DNA from: Rutpela maculata
Taxonomy: Eukaryota; Arthropoda; Insecta; Coleoptera; Cerambycidae
Direction: 5' to 3'
NCBI GenBank assembly: GCA_936432065.2
Contig: OW386285.2
Location: forward strand, 367,599,249 to 367,663,248
DNA: 64,000 nt
Shown: positions 22,268 to 33,149 of the stretch, one piece after another
Layout of the letters: each line of letters starts with the position of its first letter
Numbering within the stretch: position 1 is the stretch's first letter
The notes under the pieces: generated by a model
The model's database searches: none
Seen by the model: the letters and a program-made list of their open reading frames with translations, nothing else
What the model was told of the DNA's origin: nothing
Made by a program: the position numbers and the translations under genes

Positions 22268-23469
22268 TAGTCTGGGAGGTAGTGTTAAATGTTAATGGAG
22301 CATTTTGGCAAAGCTGATTTTTTTAACATAACTTGTTGTTCTATAGCTTATTAAGGAACGCAGTGTCAGCTGGCTCAAAACCGTGACTTAAGATGAGAAG
22401 AGGCTGAGAAACTTGTAGAAAATAAATATTTTCGGACCATTTTGACAAAGCTGAAAAAGAAACGAAACGTTGATTTTAAAAGAATGTGTCAGCTGCATGG
22501 GATCTATGGAAAAACGTGTTAGCTGACCATGTAAACATGTCGGAAAATTCAGGAAAATCGGAGCATTTTGGCAAAGCTGAAAATTTCATATATTGAAGTT
22601 TATAAATTCAATAATCATATTAATTGGTGTCATCTGGTATTCCGATGTGGGAAAACCTGTTAGCTGAACTCTCGAAGTGCAGCGTAGCCTTCAAAATATT
22701 ATTAAAAAATATATACAAAAATCTCTTTATGCACGTACGCTTTTTGGAAATATTTTATTTAATCTAAGAATAACTTAATCATAAATATTCCATGATTTCA
22801 TTATCTTCTCAGAAAATCTACAAAACATTTATTTTTAACAATTATTTGTGCAGTAAATAATTTCACTGTCGTAATAAATCTATTTGATGATTTTTTATAA
22901 TAAGCGAGAACCGGGCACTCTGAAACCCAACCCTAGCTTTAGGGGAAAGGTTGACAGAACAGTATGTATGAGAATTATAATAAAAAATAAACTGATACGA
23001 TTCATTCACAAAATTATTAACATTCACAGCTGCTAAAATACGTTAGATGAGTCATGAAACTGCCGCGCGTTGCGCCCAACTAAACGCTACGCCGCAATTT
23101 GAAAGTCCAGCTAACAGGTTTTGCCACATCGGAATACCAGCTGACGCAATTATTAAATCATAAACTTTAATATATAAAATTTTCAGCTTTGCCAAAATGC
23201 TCCGATTTTCCTGAATTGGATCCGATGCAGCTCACACATTGTTTTAAGATCAGCGTTTCATAAATTAATCATTCATACTTTTTCATCTTTGCCAAAATGG
23301 TCCAAAAAATTTTTTTTTCTATAAGTTTCGCAGCCTCCCACTCCCAAAAGTCACGGAGTCGCGCCAGCTAACATCAATTTTAGTTCTTCAACACGTACTA
23401 ACTATCATCATAAACTCACAGAAATCGTGCCAAAATCACCTCTAAAATTTGACACTACCTCCCAGACTA
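22268..23469. mobile_element. 1.2-kb inverted-repeat element with TAA target duplication
   Basis: Ends TAGTCTGGGAGGTAGTGT and its exact inverse; the arms of about 400 bp continue through GCCAAAATGCTCCGATTTTC and GGTATTCCGATGTGG-like sequence. TAA flanks both sides (22265-22267, 23470-23472). The mirror copy of the palindrome (near 20546-20560) has the empty site: GGCTTAACTAAG there in inverse, against GGCTTAA...TAACTAAG here. A 3-bp TAA duplication suggests the PIF/Harbinger group; no transposase is present. Confidence 0.85.
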
Positions 23470-24105
23470 TAACTAAGATCACTCAATTTTGCCACACCAA
23501 TGAACCAATGCATACATACACTTAGAGAACTGTCAAAGTTAATGAACTAAGGGTATAGTTCGTCTTGCGCCTTCTTGATTGTTTAGGCTAGACGTGATAG
23601 ACGCAACAATGAACGCACTTAAATGTCTGAGTGTCGCCACTGCGACACTGCGACACTCAGAGTGGCGTAACTCCATAACGGGAGACGCTACAGAGAAGGT
23701 ATACATACCAATGAAAAGCCCAAAGTATAAAGAGAAATGTTTATTGGAGTACGCTTTCCCCTCTGACTTCATTTATCCGCAATGCGGCCATTTCGAATTT
23801 TTTTAAAATTTTTTTAAAATTTTTGAAATGTTGACAACTAGAGCGGAACATCTGAAATATGAACGGATATGCTTCTGCTAATCTTTTATGATCATTTCCA
23901 CCCAAATCGGACCAGTAACAACCTTTCAGTTGCACTTTATAGCCAGCTCTGCAATTTTTGCGACTTAGACCCTTCTTGCTCCAAAAAAACAGGAAAGCCG
24001 ACGGGGGAGAGTAGAGGACTTTTTGGTACGTGTTGTCCTGGACCAAAACTACAATCCTGGAAATTTCCAGCTTTAAAATAATTAATTCCGAGTAGAAGCA
24101 ATATA

Positions 24106-25950
24106 TTGACTAAAACTCCTACGCTATAAGGGGATGCTAGGGGAAAATTGGATAATTAAAATCTTTTTTTTCATATTCGGTTTCAGCGCCTCTGGGTTTC
24201 GACTTTTTTTTGTGTGTCTGTTTAATTAATTAAGAAACGATGGTGGAAAATAATATTTGGAATATCTAATACCGAGAAAGAAACGCGATATTAATTAAAT
24301 AATGTACAGAATGGTTATCTAACAGAAATTAATAAATAAAAAGTGCCAAAAAGAGATGGAATATTTGTGTAAATGGCTTTATAATTTTTTTTAAATATAA
24401 TTTTACTGTTAGTTTTATTCTGAACACATTTCATACTAACTTGTTTATTTCTTATTGAAATATGATAATTTCTTGAAAGAATATGCTTTGCAGTTTGACT
24501 TGGATTGACGGTAATAACTTTTTCACTCAGCTTTATAATTCCTATTAGTGATTATAGCATTCACAATAACTTGTCATTAGACAACACTTTTTACAGAAAT
24601 ATATAAGTAATGCGAGGCCTTCCAGCTTTTTGCAAATGTACCGGCAGCATATAATCCAATAAGGATATAGTGTACTTCGGTCCTGCTGTCGAGCGACTCC
24701 TGGGAATATCCGCATGATTTTCAAATATTAATTATATTTCAACTTCATTGTTTTGTTATGACACACCGAGTTACGCGGAATATTTTGAGCTACAAGTCAC
24801 TTAAGCTTTATCAAATTTGACGGAGTTTTACCCGGTATTTTCGCGTTTTACATGGAAGCGCTTCAAGCTCACAGGCGCTCGCTCGACCTAGCCTTTCGAA
24901 AACTCTGAAATAATTATATACAGTGTTGTATTTAAAATGATAAAGTTAGTGTCACTTTCGCCGAAAACTGGAAGTGATTGAGTGACCGTGCAGGCCAAAA
25001 AATGCCACTTGAAAAATAGAAATCGACGAGTCCGAGCGATTTTGCAGAAAGAAAATATGTAATATTTTATATAATTTATTTCTCTCATTGTAAATTCACT
25101 GGATGATGAAGCCACAAATAATTTTGTATGCCAATTCTGATTATTGATTCTTGCCCCGGAAAGACCATGCTAACGAAAAGAATAAACAATTCAGTTATTT
25201 GCAATGTGATCTACTAGGAGATCGGATTATTTATCAGCCTTTATTTTTTTTTTAACAAAATGCTAAGTATCGCATAAAGGAATTTCATTAGTTCATCTAA
25301 AACTCGATAAATTTTCGACATACCATCTTAATGACTCTTCTAATAATAAAATACTTTTCATCCAGAACTATCTTCCAGTACCTACTGTAATATAATTAAG
25401 AAATTGCGGGTTAAACGATAATGTGTTATCTGCGGTGACAGGCTAAATGATCACTAATTGAGAATCGCAGTGGAACGGCAGACCATTTCAAAGATAGAAA
25501 TCACTGATAGTAATAGACGGGTTCAAACATCGGGGTGTACTGTATAGGGTTTAGTGCGGAATCATAATTTGTGTTCGTATCAATTATTCCTCCATTCATA
25601 AATAATATTATCTCTAATGGAACATTCTGATGAATTAATTGGCAGTAATTTAATAGCAGAGGGTGACAGTCTGAAAAATCAGATTGTACTATATCGTTAT
25701 AAATAAATATTTGTACATGCATGTCGAATTATATTATATTGCTTTCGATAGATTTTCCATCACGATATGAATAAAGCAAATGAAGTTCTTGTAAAATGTT
25801 GTAATTTATTTTATATTTAATTGTTAGCATCTGTTAAGTCCGAATTGTTAATTACAAAAAAGAGTTTTTTTTAAATCGGCACTAAAGAACCTCAAAATCG
25901 GCATTAAATAGTGTACGATTTATTATTGTACGATTTATTGTTAGCTTTAG
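24106..25950. other. Mostly unrecognised, AT-rich
   Basis: No repeat match within the window apart from the TATTCGGTTTCAGCGC relic at 24174 and an AATAATATTTGG stretch at 24250 resembling 19150. One open frame is listed separately. Confidence 0.4.
25501..25722 (-). CDS. Unrecognised 73-codon open frame
   Basis: An ATG-initiated frame with ordinary amino-acid composition (MHVQIFIYNDIVQ... ending MFEPVYYYQ). It has no recognisable motif, no repeat partner in the window and no neighbouring gene. In DNA this rich in A/T a frame of this length is expected by chance; it is listed only because it is not explained by a repeat. Confidence 0.12.
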   Translation of the reverse strand: MHVQIFIYNDIVQSDFSDCHPLLLNYCQLIHQNVPLEIILFMNGGIIDTNTNYDSALNPIQYTPMFEPVYYYQ

Positions 25951-25961
25951 TGTGGATAAAA

Positions 25962-26256
25962 TTAAATGTAAACAAAAAACTTTTTTAAAAACAAGCTTTT
26001 ATTATTTAGGTGTACTAAAACGAAAAAAAAAAAAAAAATAAAAATAAAAAAAATTAATTGTCTTAAAAACTTGTCGCGAGTTCATACAGGCATTAATTTT
26101 TTTTGACAGAGATTGTAAGTACCTAAGTAAGTTTTTTTTTATTTCTACTCACGCGACAATTTAAGACAATGAATTTTTTTTTATTTTAATTTTTTTCGTT
26201 TTAGTACACCTAAATAATAATAGCTTGTTTTTAAAAAAGTTTTTTTTTACATTTAA
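25962..26256. mobile_element. Foldback MITE with ~115-bp arms
   Basis: TTAAATGTAAACAAAAAAC, AAACAAGCTTTTATTATTTA and GGTGTACTAAAACG are followed by an A-rich run, AATTGTCTTAAA and TCGCG. The inverse of all of these occurs at 26143-26256. The loop is about 75 bp. The left arm's poly(A) run (26020-26039) pairs with a T-run in the right arm. Confidence 0.8.
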
Positions 26257-26424
26257 TTTAATTTTTAAATTTCTAGCTACGCCTTAATTCGTTTTATATA
26301 TTCATTGCGTCGTTCCTATCCGATATAAAACCTATAGTTTAAACCGGATCCTTCACCATTTCTTAGAATGCAACGTATGAGCGAATACACTATACGATCA
26401 AATTATAGTGATAAAACTAAAAAA

Positions 26425-26830
26425 TTTTGTCCGCCATCTTGGGGCGTCCGCCATATTGAATTTAGTGTGACGTCATTTTATTTTCGTATTCTTCTCAGCA
26501 AACCTTTTCCATTTGATACCCATATCATGGGGATGTATAAAAAATAACTGGTTCGCCAGCGTCCGCCAAATTGAATTTAGTGTGACGTCATTTTATTTTC
26601 GTATTCTTCTCAGCAAACCCTTTCATTTGATACCCATATCATGGGGGTGCATAAAAAATAACTGGTCCGCCACCTTTGGGAGTCCACCATATTGGATTTA
26701 GAATGACGTCACTTAGCTATATAAAATTTCAGCTCAATCGGTTGGGGATAACTGTTTTAAAATTGACTTGCAAGATTTGAAATAAACAAACAAACGAACA
26801 TACATACAAAGCAAGTTAAATAAAAGCTTG
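26425..26830 (+). repeat. Tandem ~117-bp repeats, each with TGACGTCA
   Basis: GTCCGCCATATTGAATTTAG, TGTGACGTCATTTTATTTTC, CTTCTCAGCAAACC, ATGATACCCATATCATGGGG-type and ATAAAAAATAACTGG recur at about 26446 and 26562; a third partial unit starts about 26677. The palindrome TGACGTCA is at 26468, 26583 and 26704. The block ends with ATTTCAGCTCAATCGGTT and AACAAACAAACGAACATACA, the same layout as other families here. Confidence 0.8.
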
Positions 26831-27319
26831 TAGTAAAAAACTAACAATCACATAAAAAAATTTCAAATAAATAATTTCTTTGAACTTTAAACCATATTTT
26901 ACTGCGACGCACTACATTTCTAACTTTAATAATATATCAAATTTGCCGCATGCTAGATATTACGAAGCACTTTACAACTTTTGTTCGACATGTTCAGGTT
27001 TTTATCTTTTTTGTAAAAAATTTACCGTGCGAAAAGAACTTAACTGTATCTAAGGGAAAAGTTAAAAGAATACCTTGTTTAAATTTAAGTTCGATATATA
27101 ATAGCAAGCGGGATATTGAGTGAGAAATAATAAAATACATATTTTCTTTTTTGCAATTTTTGCAAATAAATGCTTCTTTCTCAAATTTCGCATTTGCGAA
27201 TGAATTGGCGAACTCGAAATTCGAATCCGTCAGGAAATTTTACACAAAACTCCGGTTTTCGTTTTTATATACCGTTTAGTTGAGCCCCCCTTGTTGATTT
27301 CGAAACCTAGCTGCATTCC

Positions 27320-27570
27320 TTGCAGGAGGAGGGTGGGGGAGAAATGAAGAGGAAGGGAGAGAAAAAAGAAAAAGAGCAAGAAAGCAAGAGACAAAGCGAG
27401 AGGGAGAAAAGAAGAGAGAGGGGGAGAAAGAAGAAGAGGCTTTTTTTGTTTACATTTTATTTATTTAAGTCCTAATTATGATTCTCTGGTTAATATTGCA
27501 CGAGATAGAGGAGGGGTGGAAGGAGGAAAGGAGAGAGGGAGAGAGAGTTAGAGGAATGGGGGGGGATTTT
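27320..27570 (+). repeat. Two polypurine tracts in a duplicated segment
   Basis: 27321-27440 is almost pure A/G (GAGGGAGAAAAGAAGAGAGA-like), and 27503-27565 is a second A/G tract. Each is followed by a T-rich TTGTTTAYATTTTAT stretch and a YAATTATGAT/CATAATTA line, so the unit appears duplicated once. Confidence 0.6.
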
Positions 27571-27615
27571 TCTTGTTTATATTTTATAATTTAACAATCA
27601 TAATTACCTTGCTAA

Positions 27616-28690
27616 TGTAGAAGAACTCACTATCGTGTGTTTGAGTGACGCGATACCAATTTATTTATTAAGGGCACCAGCCGCGTTCTGCCACTCCCAA
27701 GCGGGTTCGAGATAAGATATAACTCGATAGAATAAGTAACAGGAATTTATTTTCCTTTCTCTAATAAGAATTTGGTCTTTCTCTTTGACGGGATCCCACT
27801 TATTCACGTACTAGTAATGGATTCTACACTTAATGATTCCTGAACAATCGCATAAAAAAATCCCTATCGAGCTCCCGTAAGGTGACCAGAACACTGAGTT
27901 TCAAACTTGCAGAGTCATGGGACTCCGATTAACTCAATGTTTCCGGTCCAAATGAAAACTCTCAAGGGATTAAGTCTAGCAACAAGTCATAATATCAATA
28001 AAATGCAAATAGTTTAAAGAATACCATTTATTTACAAGGTTTAAAACAAGTACAGTGAACTTCTGCAATATCCTATCCAATAAATTATATAATTTGAAAA
28101 AATCACCTCCTCAACTAAGGCAAGATAAATTTTACCATAAACATGGGCGCTAACAATCGATTTGGTAGACAAGATTCATGCAACTTCCCCAGAATTGAAT
28201 ACAAGCTTTTTAAAATTTGTGAATTTTGGTAATTATGGCTGACTGAAAATAATATAAAAATATTTTGCTTATAAATTTTGGTTCGCTTTTGATTAGCTTT
28301 AAAGTTCTATATTGTGATTGTATCATTCACAGAACGACGTTCGACTAATACATGAGTTTGATAACGTTCGGTCAATCTCACGACTTACCAATCCCCATGC
28401 AGGTTTAATATAGGGAAATGGCACCGTTTCGCCTTTCGCGACTTTTTGGCATAATGTATTTTTGTCTTACTTATGCACAAAGCGGTTTTCTCTACAACAT
28501 TATCATTTGGAAAGCCCTGCATTTGGCTTTCCTACCATCGCTTTGTATTGATCATCCAGCGCACTCGTCCAAATTGTGAGTCGTTGGGTGAACCCAAACT
28601 TGTTTTACGTGAGAAACCGGCCTTGTCCATTTTTACGGTTTCTTGCCAATATTTGCCTATAGACGTTACGCGCCTTCGCCACATTTGTCG
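27616..28690 (+). mobile_element. ~1.1-kb LTR-like repeat, copy 1
   Basis: Collinear with the reverse complement of 49512-50695: TGTAGAAGARCKCACTA start, CCAATTTATTTMTYAGGG, CGGGTTCGAGATAAGAT, AAAAAAATCCCTATC, TAGCAACAAGTC, CGATCGATTNGGTAGA-like, TTTGGAAAGCCCTGC, TTGGCTTTCCTACCATC and GAGAAACCGGCCTTGT. The unit starts TG and ends near CGTTACG (CGCTACA in the other copy), so a TG...CA solo LTR is likely. No primer-binding site or coding sequence is attached to either copy. Confidence 0.6.
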
Positions 28691-28731
28691 ATTTCACCCT
28701 TTTTGATACGTAGCATAGTTCAAATAGACGG

Positions 28732-29420
28732 AGAGCTGGGCACGAGATTTCGATATTATTCGGGTCATGAAATATTTCGGTAACCATACGTGGTACACTA
28801 AGAGAGGATCCTGATTTGGGAATTTGCTGACAGCTCGAGCGTGGAGGGGCACCGCCATATTGTAAAAATGGCGCACAAAAACAGTTTTTTTGCTGACAGT
28901 TGTTAACTTCCCAAAAATTTACGAAAAAAAAAATTGCTGTGGTTATGTCAGCACCTTATATAATTTGTCAGCAATAAAATTTTATTGTTTTCTATTTCAC
29001 AAAAATTAAAAATACACTTAGTTTGAGCCATTTTAAACTGTAATACAGTAAAAATGTAAGCTACTATCTATCGCTACCAGGTGTTAGGACAGACTTCTCC
29101 TTCACTTGTCATTATATAAGGTGCTGACTTAACGGCAGTAATTTTTTTTCGTAAATTTTTGGGAAGTTCAGCAACCTATTTATCCCCTACATACCTGTCA
29201 GCAACTTCATATTTCGATTACGCAGTTCACAATTTCTTATTCTATAAATTTTTAAGCATAACCGCGATGATTTTTATTTAAAAAAAATCAAATTTCACCG
29301 TTCTCACTCGTGCCCCTCTCCGCTCGCGCTGTCAGCATACACCCAAATCAGGCTCCTATCTTAGTGTACGACGTATTGTTACGGACCCGAGTAATATCGA
29401 AATTTCGTGCCCAGCTCTTA
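28732..29420. mobile_element. TIR element with AGAGCTGGGCACGA ends
   Basis: The left end AGAGCTGGGCACGAGATTTC and GATATTATTCGGGTC are inverted at the right end (GACCCGAGTAATATC, GAAATTTCGTGCCCAGCTCT). The arms continue via CTAAGA and GATTTGGG, and inner inverse blocks GTTAACTTCCCAAAAATTTAC / GTAAATTTTTGGGAAGTTCA and GTGCTGAC occur. It encodes nothing recognisable. Confidence 0.75.
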
Positions 29421-29749
29421 GAAAAGTGGAACAGAACGCTAAGGGTAAAGGGTAAAGTTAAACATATTTATGGTTTATGACAGAAAGTAAATTAAAATTA
29501 AGATTTTCAGGTATGAAAACAAATTTTGTCTCAACACAAAAATACTCCTTCATAAAAGTCGCACTAAATTGAAAAATTACAAAAAATCATAATTTTGTCA
29601 AGAATGCTTAGCTTCGATCGGCTGCTGCACCAAACTATTCTGTTTCTCGAAAAAATGTATAGGACATATTTTGTAGAAAATTTAATGCTCTTTCATTTTC
29701 ATAAGAACATTTTTTGCCGTATGAGGCACCCAAAGCGAGATATTTCAAA

Positions 29750-29898
29750 AAAACTGTTTTTGTGCGCCATTTTTACAATATGGCGGTGACCCTCCTAGCT
29801 CGAGTTGTCAGCAAATTCTCAAATCAGGGTCCTCTCTTAGTGTACCACGTATTGTGGTACCCGAGCAATATCGAAATTTCGTGCTCAGCTCTTAGACT
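29750..29898 (-). repeat. Half copy of the AGAGCTGGGCACGA element
   Basis: The sequence repeats one arm of the 28.7-kb element, from ACTGTTTTTGTGCGCCATTT and ACAATATGGCGGTG through TCTCTTAGTGTACCACG to ATCGAAATTTCGTGCTCAGC. It lies about 330 bp downstream of it. Confidence 0.75.
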
Positions 29899-30076
29899 AA
29901 AATTTTATATTCATTCTTTTGAATGATATCCATAATGACTGTACCTTAATTTTTGTCTTTTATTGAGGAATTAAAGTTAAAAACAATTTCGTAAAAGTAT
30001 ATTGTTTATTTTTCCTGGACCAGGAATTATATTTTTATTTTTGATTCATTTTTCCATGACCACAATAAACTTTCAC

Positions 30077-30325
30077 TCTCATGGCCTAGACCTTTCCTAG
30101 GTGAAAATTCGGTGTTTCTTTGAATTCTCACCTGGTTGTGCCTTATGTCTCAACCAACTCATATCGGTCCTTTTGTGCTAGTTTATGGTTCTGAAGCCTT
30201 TCAGACTTGTATGTTATGATCGAAAATGCCTTTAAATGAATTTTTTTCCTAAGTCGGATTTTTATTTTGCCTTCAACTTAGGTCGATTCTGGGAGGTTCT
30301 ACAAACACGGCATAAAAATAGTCTT
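30077..30325 (-). repeat. Two-hairpin repeat, copy 1
   Basis: Two hairpins in a row: AGGTGAAAATTC with GAATTCTCACCT (30100-30130) and CCTAAGTCGGA with TTCAACTTAGG (30250-30284). The order and spacing are the inverse of 48395-48600, where both stems recur with sequence changes. Confidence 0.65.
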
Positions 30326-31560
30326 TTGACAGTTAGCCTTAGGGTAAATCGTCTCCGATGGTGTTGTCATCGGAGGATTGCGATTGCGGTTGTATTAGCG
30401 AAATAATTAATAATAATATAGATATTAGTAGTATTTCCATAATTTATTTCATTTATGAATGGAATAAAGACTTGTCCAAAATACAATAATTGTTAAAATT
30501 AAGAGAAGTTGCCAATTCCCTCACTTGACCCCACAAATTATCTCAACTCTGACTCAATCCTACAATTATTTGCATTTTCGTTAGCTTTATTAACTGCGGT
30601 TAATTCCTACGCACACAAATAGTTGTAGTTAATTTGAGTATTCAACCGTTGTACAGAGAATACTTTTTAAATTTTCTTTCAGGAATGAAATGTGTAGGCT
30701 GCCTACTTTGTGATAAAGATAGATACACAGATTAGATAGATATTGTGAGAAAATACATGCCACGCATTACAATATTTTTTCGTTCTTTTTCCCATTAGGT
30801 TTTTTCTCTTTGATGAAACATGTCTACACAATCAAGTTTACAGAAGCACTATTGATTGATGGTTATTTTAAGTAGCTGTCTTGAAAAGAAATTGCATGGG
30901 AATTTTCATTTTATACTGAACATATTCACTCAAAGTTTGTCATTGATTAAACTATTCAATTTATAAAAACAACACTGTAGAGGGGATCGTCTTAAAACTG
31001 AATCGTTTTTTATTTAGTAAATTTTAACAGAATAGTTGAATCTTCAATACTAATAGTCATAATCTGCTAACAATATGTTTGTATCGGTTGGTGTATATAG
31101 GTTGATATGATATGATATTTTTAAAGAATTCGGATTGCACACATATTTCTTATTAGAAAAATGTGTACACATATTTTTAATCTAAACATAACGAAAATAT
31201 TTTAGAATAAAATACCAATAATAGTTATATTTTTTGTTTGAGTAAGGAAATACCTATTATGGTAATTCTGATTAAGACAGAGTCATATATAGTTTTCTTA
31301 CTCAGATCCATTAATATTTACGAAATTAGTTTATTTTACGTGGAAGTACAAGGTACTTCCTTAAATAACGCCGGCATACACAAAAGAAAAAAAAATCTGA
31401 ACTGATCACCAGGTGCGCTGGATCCAAATCTGATGATAAAAAAATTCTAAGTCATCAAGATCTTTTCAACTATCAATTTAATCCTCAAATAATGGGATAT
31501 TTGATGAAAAAATTGACTGTACGAAAAAAATCTTCATGACTCAGAGCTTCCTTATCATCG
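30326..31560. other. Nothing recognised
   Basis: A/T-rich sequence. A short palindrome, GGAAGTAC AAG GTACTTCC, lies near 31342-31360. No frame or repeat partner was seen. Confidence 0.4.
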
Positions 31561-31564
31561 GATT

Positions 31565-32230
31565 TGAAATCTCCCAAAAATTCTACACCTTCAAACTGGG
31601 CGATAGTCCGCTAACCAGCAATATAACCCAAATAAAAATGCATAATTCCTCATTCCAAATCAAACACCCCCTACCATACCAAGCGTTGCCTATCTTCCGG
31701 TAACCTCTTCCCTAGCCATATTTTCCTACACCACAACCTACCATTTCCCCACATTTGATCTTTCCTCAACTTTATCTTTCCAATCCTTTCTATTCTCTTT
31801 CTTCATGTTCTATTTTTGTTCCTTTTTTTTATTCTCTTTATTCTTTTTGTCATAAAAAATTCCATTTTGGCCGATAAACTTTTAAAAAATTCAAACATTT
31901 TAAACTTTATCCTTTTCCACCACATTTTCCTGGCGTCAGGGAGACCAAGGCCGGCCGGCAGTTCTCGTACAGGTTTTTTCGTTTAACTTTTCACCCGAGT
32001 CAACAGCCAAAATTTATTCAGTTCTACAACCAGTAACTAGTTCTGAGTTTCATATGTATTAGTTTTAGGCCTATATGGGCAGCATTATTTTTAAATATGT
32101 TATTAATTTTAAACCCACGTTGGATGGGTAGGAATTTAAATTGTCCTTTATTATTATTATCGCCAAGTCGAACCGAACCTGCCCCGCCCAGCCCTACAAT
32201 CACCACGGAGCTACGCGTCGTGGTTGTCTG
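31565..32230 (+). mobile_element. Retroelement-like 3' fragment, copy 1
   Basis: Inverse partner of 58690-59395, 27 kb away. The first 145 bases read as protein in both copies (ISQKFYTFKLGDSPL, ITQIKMHNSSF, HPLPYQALPI here; TSQKFHQFKLDGSPL, ITRIRQHNAIL, HPLPYQASPI there), then a stop and about 500 bp of pyrimidine-rich noncoding sequence with GAACCGAACCTGCCCCGCCC near the end. The pattern of frame followed by shared 3' tail suggests the end of a retroelement ORF; I do not recognise the protein. Confidence 0.55.
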
Positions 32231-33110
32231 ACTGGCTCCGGGCCAGGTTCCGGAGAGGCGGACATGAATTCCAGAATGTTAATAAATTGTATTTGCTTTG
32301 CTTTGCTTACACCAATATACATTTAAAATGATATGTCTTGTCATCAGTTTAGAATTTTTTTTTGTGTGCAAGTGTAATTTGATTTAAAATTGCCATAATA
32401 GGCAATATATTCAGTGAGTTCATATAGTGACGCATAAATTCGACAGGACTGTAGGTAGCATATGCTTTACTATAGAATGGTCGATTAAATTAGATTTGAA
32501 GGGAGGAGCTAGCCGCTTGGTCTTGGCCACCGCGATCCCTGTGGATCTATTGTGGCGCTAGAGCGGTTGATAGTTCAGGAAAAACCAGATAGAAAGAGGT
32601 GAAGAGGACGTCATTCAAAACGTTGGGCCCATATGCCAGTAAGGCACTGATGAGAAAGAGTTTTATGAGACCGTACTAACAGACAACCACAACAGATGGC
32701 ATGATGCTGTCAGACGTTTCATACAGTAAATAATGGCCATTAGAATAATACATGAATTACGTATGTCTGTCAAGATGTTGTGAATAAGAAGAAGACCGAT
32801 GGATCTAGGAAGTAAAGCGCTTATATTATTCTATTGATAAAATGCAGACATGGCCTTTCTAAAGTCAGTTAGAAAGTCATATAAAAGCCCGACACATGAA
32901 TCTATTTATATCAAAAAAAAAAACAAACTATGAATAATAATTATTGATAAGGCAAATATTACTGGAACTACCTAGAAATAAGAAAATTAAAATTATGCCA
33001 CAAATGACCTATAGAAAGAGGTTCTATTTACCAGAAATACTTTTCTGCCCTAAACCGCAATAACAGTTAAAATTTGGTGGAGAGTTGTTAGGCCTGTGCA
33101 AGTATTAGTT
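32231..33110. other. Nothing recognised
   Basis: Contains a less A/T-rich stretch (32500-32720) without an open frame; no repeat match within the window. Confidence 0.35.
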
Positions 33111-33111
33111 A

Positions 33112-33149
33112 CTCCGATTAAAGAACTTATATAAGTTCTTTAATCGGAG
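33112..33149. repeat. Perfect 38-bp palindrome
   Basis: CTCCGATTAAAGAACTTAT is followed directly by its exact reverse complement, a 19-bp stem with no loop. It is the second 38-bp perfect palindrome in the window; its sequence is unrelated to the one at 894. Confidence 0.9.

Larger units (their letters stand above)
19936..24105. mobile_element. Large palindromic element carrying CXC-like exons
   Basis: The left half (19936 to about 21470) and right half (about 21480-24105, less a 1202-bp insertion) are reverse complements. Each half, from the outside in, has unit 1 (AATTAATTATTGTAAAGCTG, GGTCCAGGACAACACGTACC, AGCTGGCTATAAAG), unit 2 (the same sequence again), a GCTGCGCTGATGA stretch, ATATTATTGGTGTTTTATAA, a polyadenylation signal and a cysteine-rich coding segment facing outward. 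The arms are clearly diverged but collinear. The centre, 21420-21540, is not strictly palindromic. I infer an inverted duplication that was either a transposon with very long termini or a rearranged one. Confidence 0.75.
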
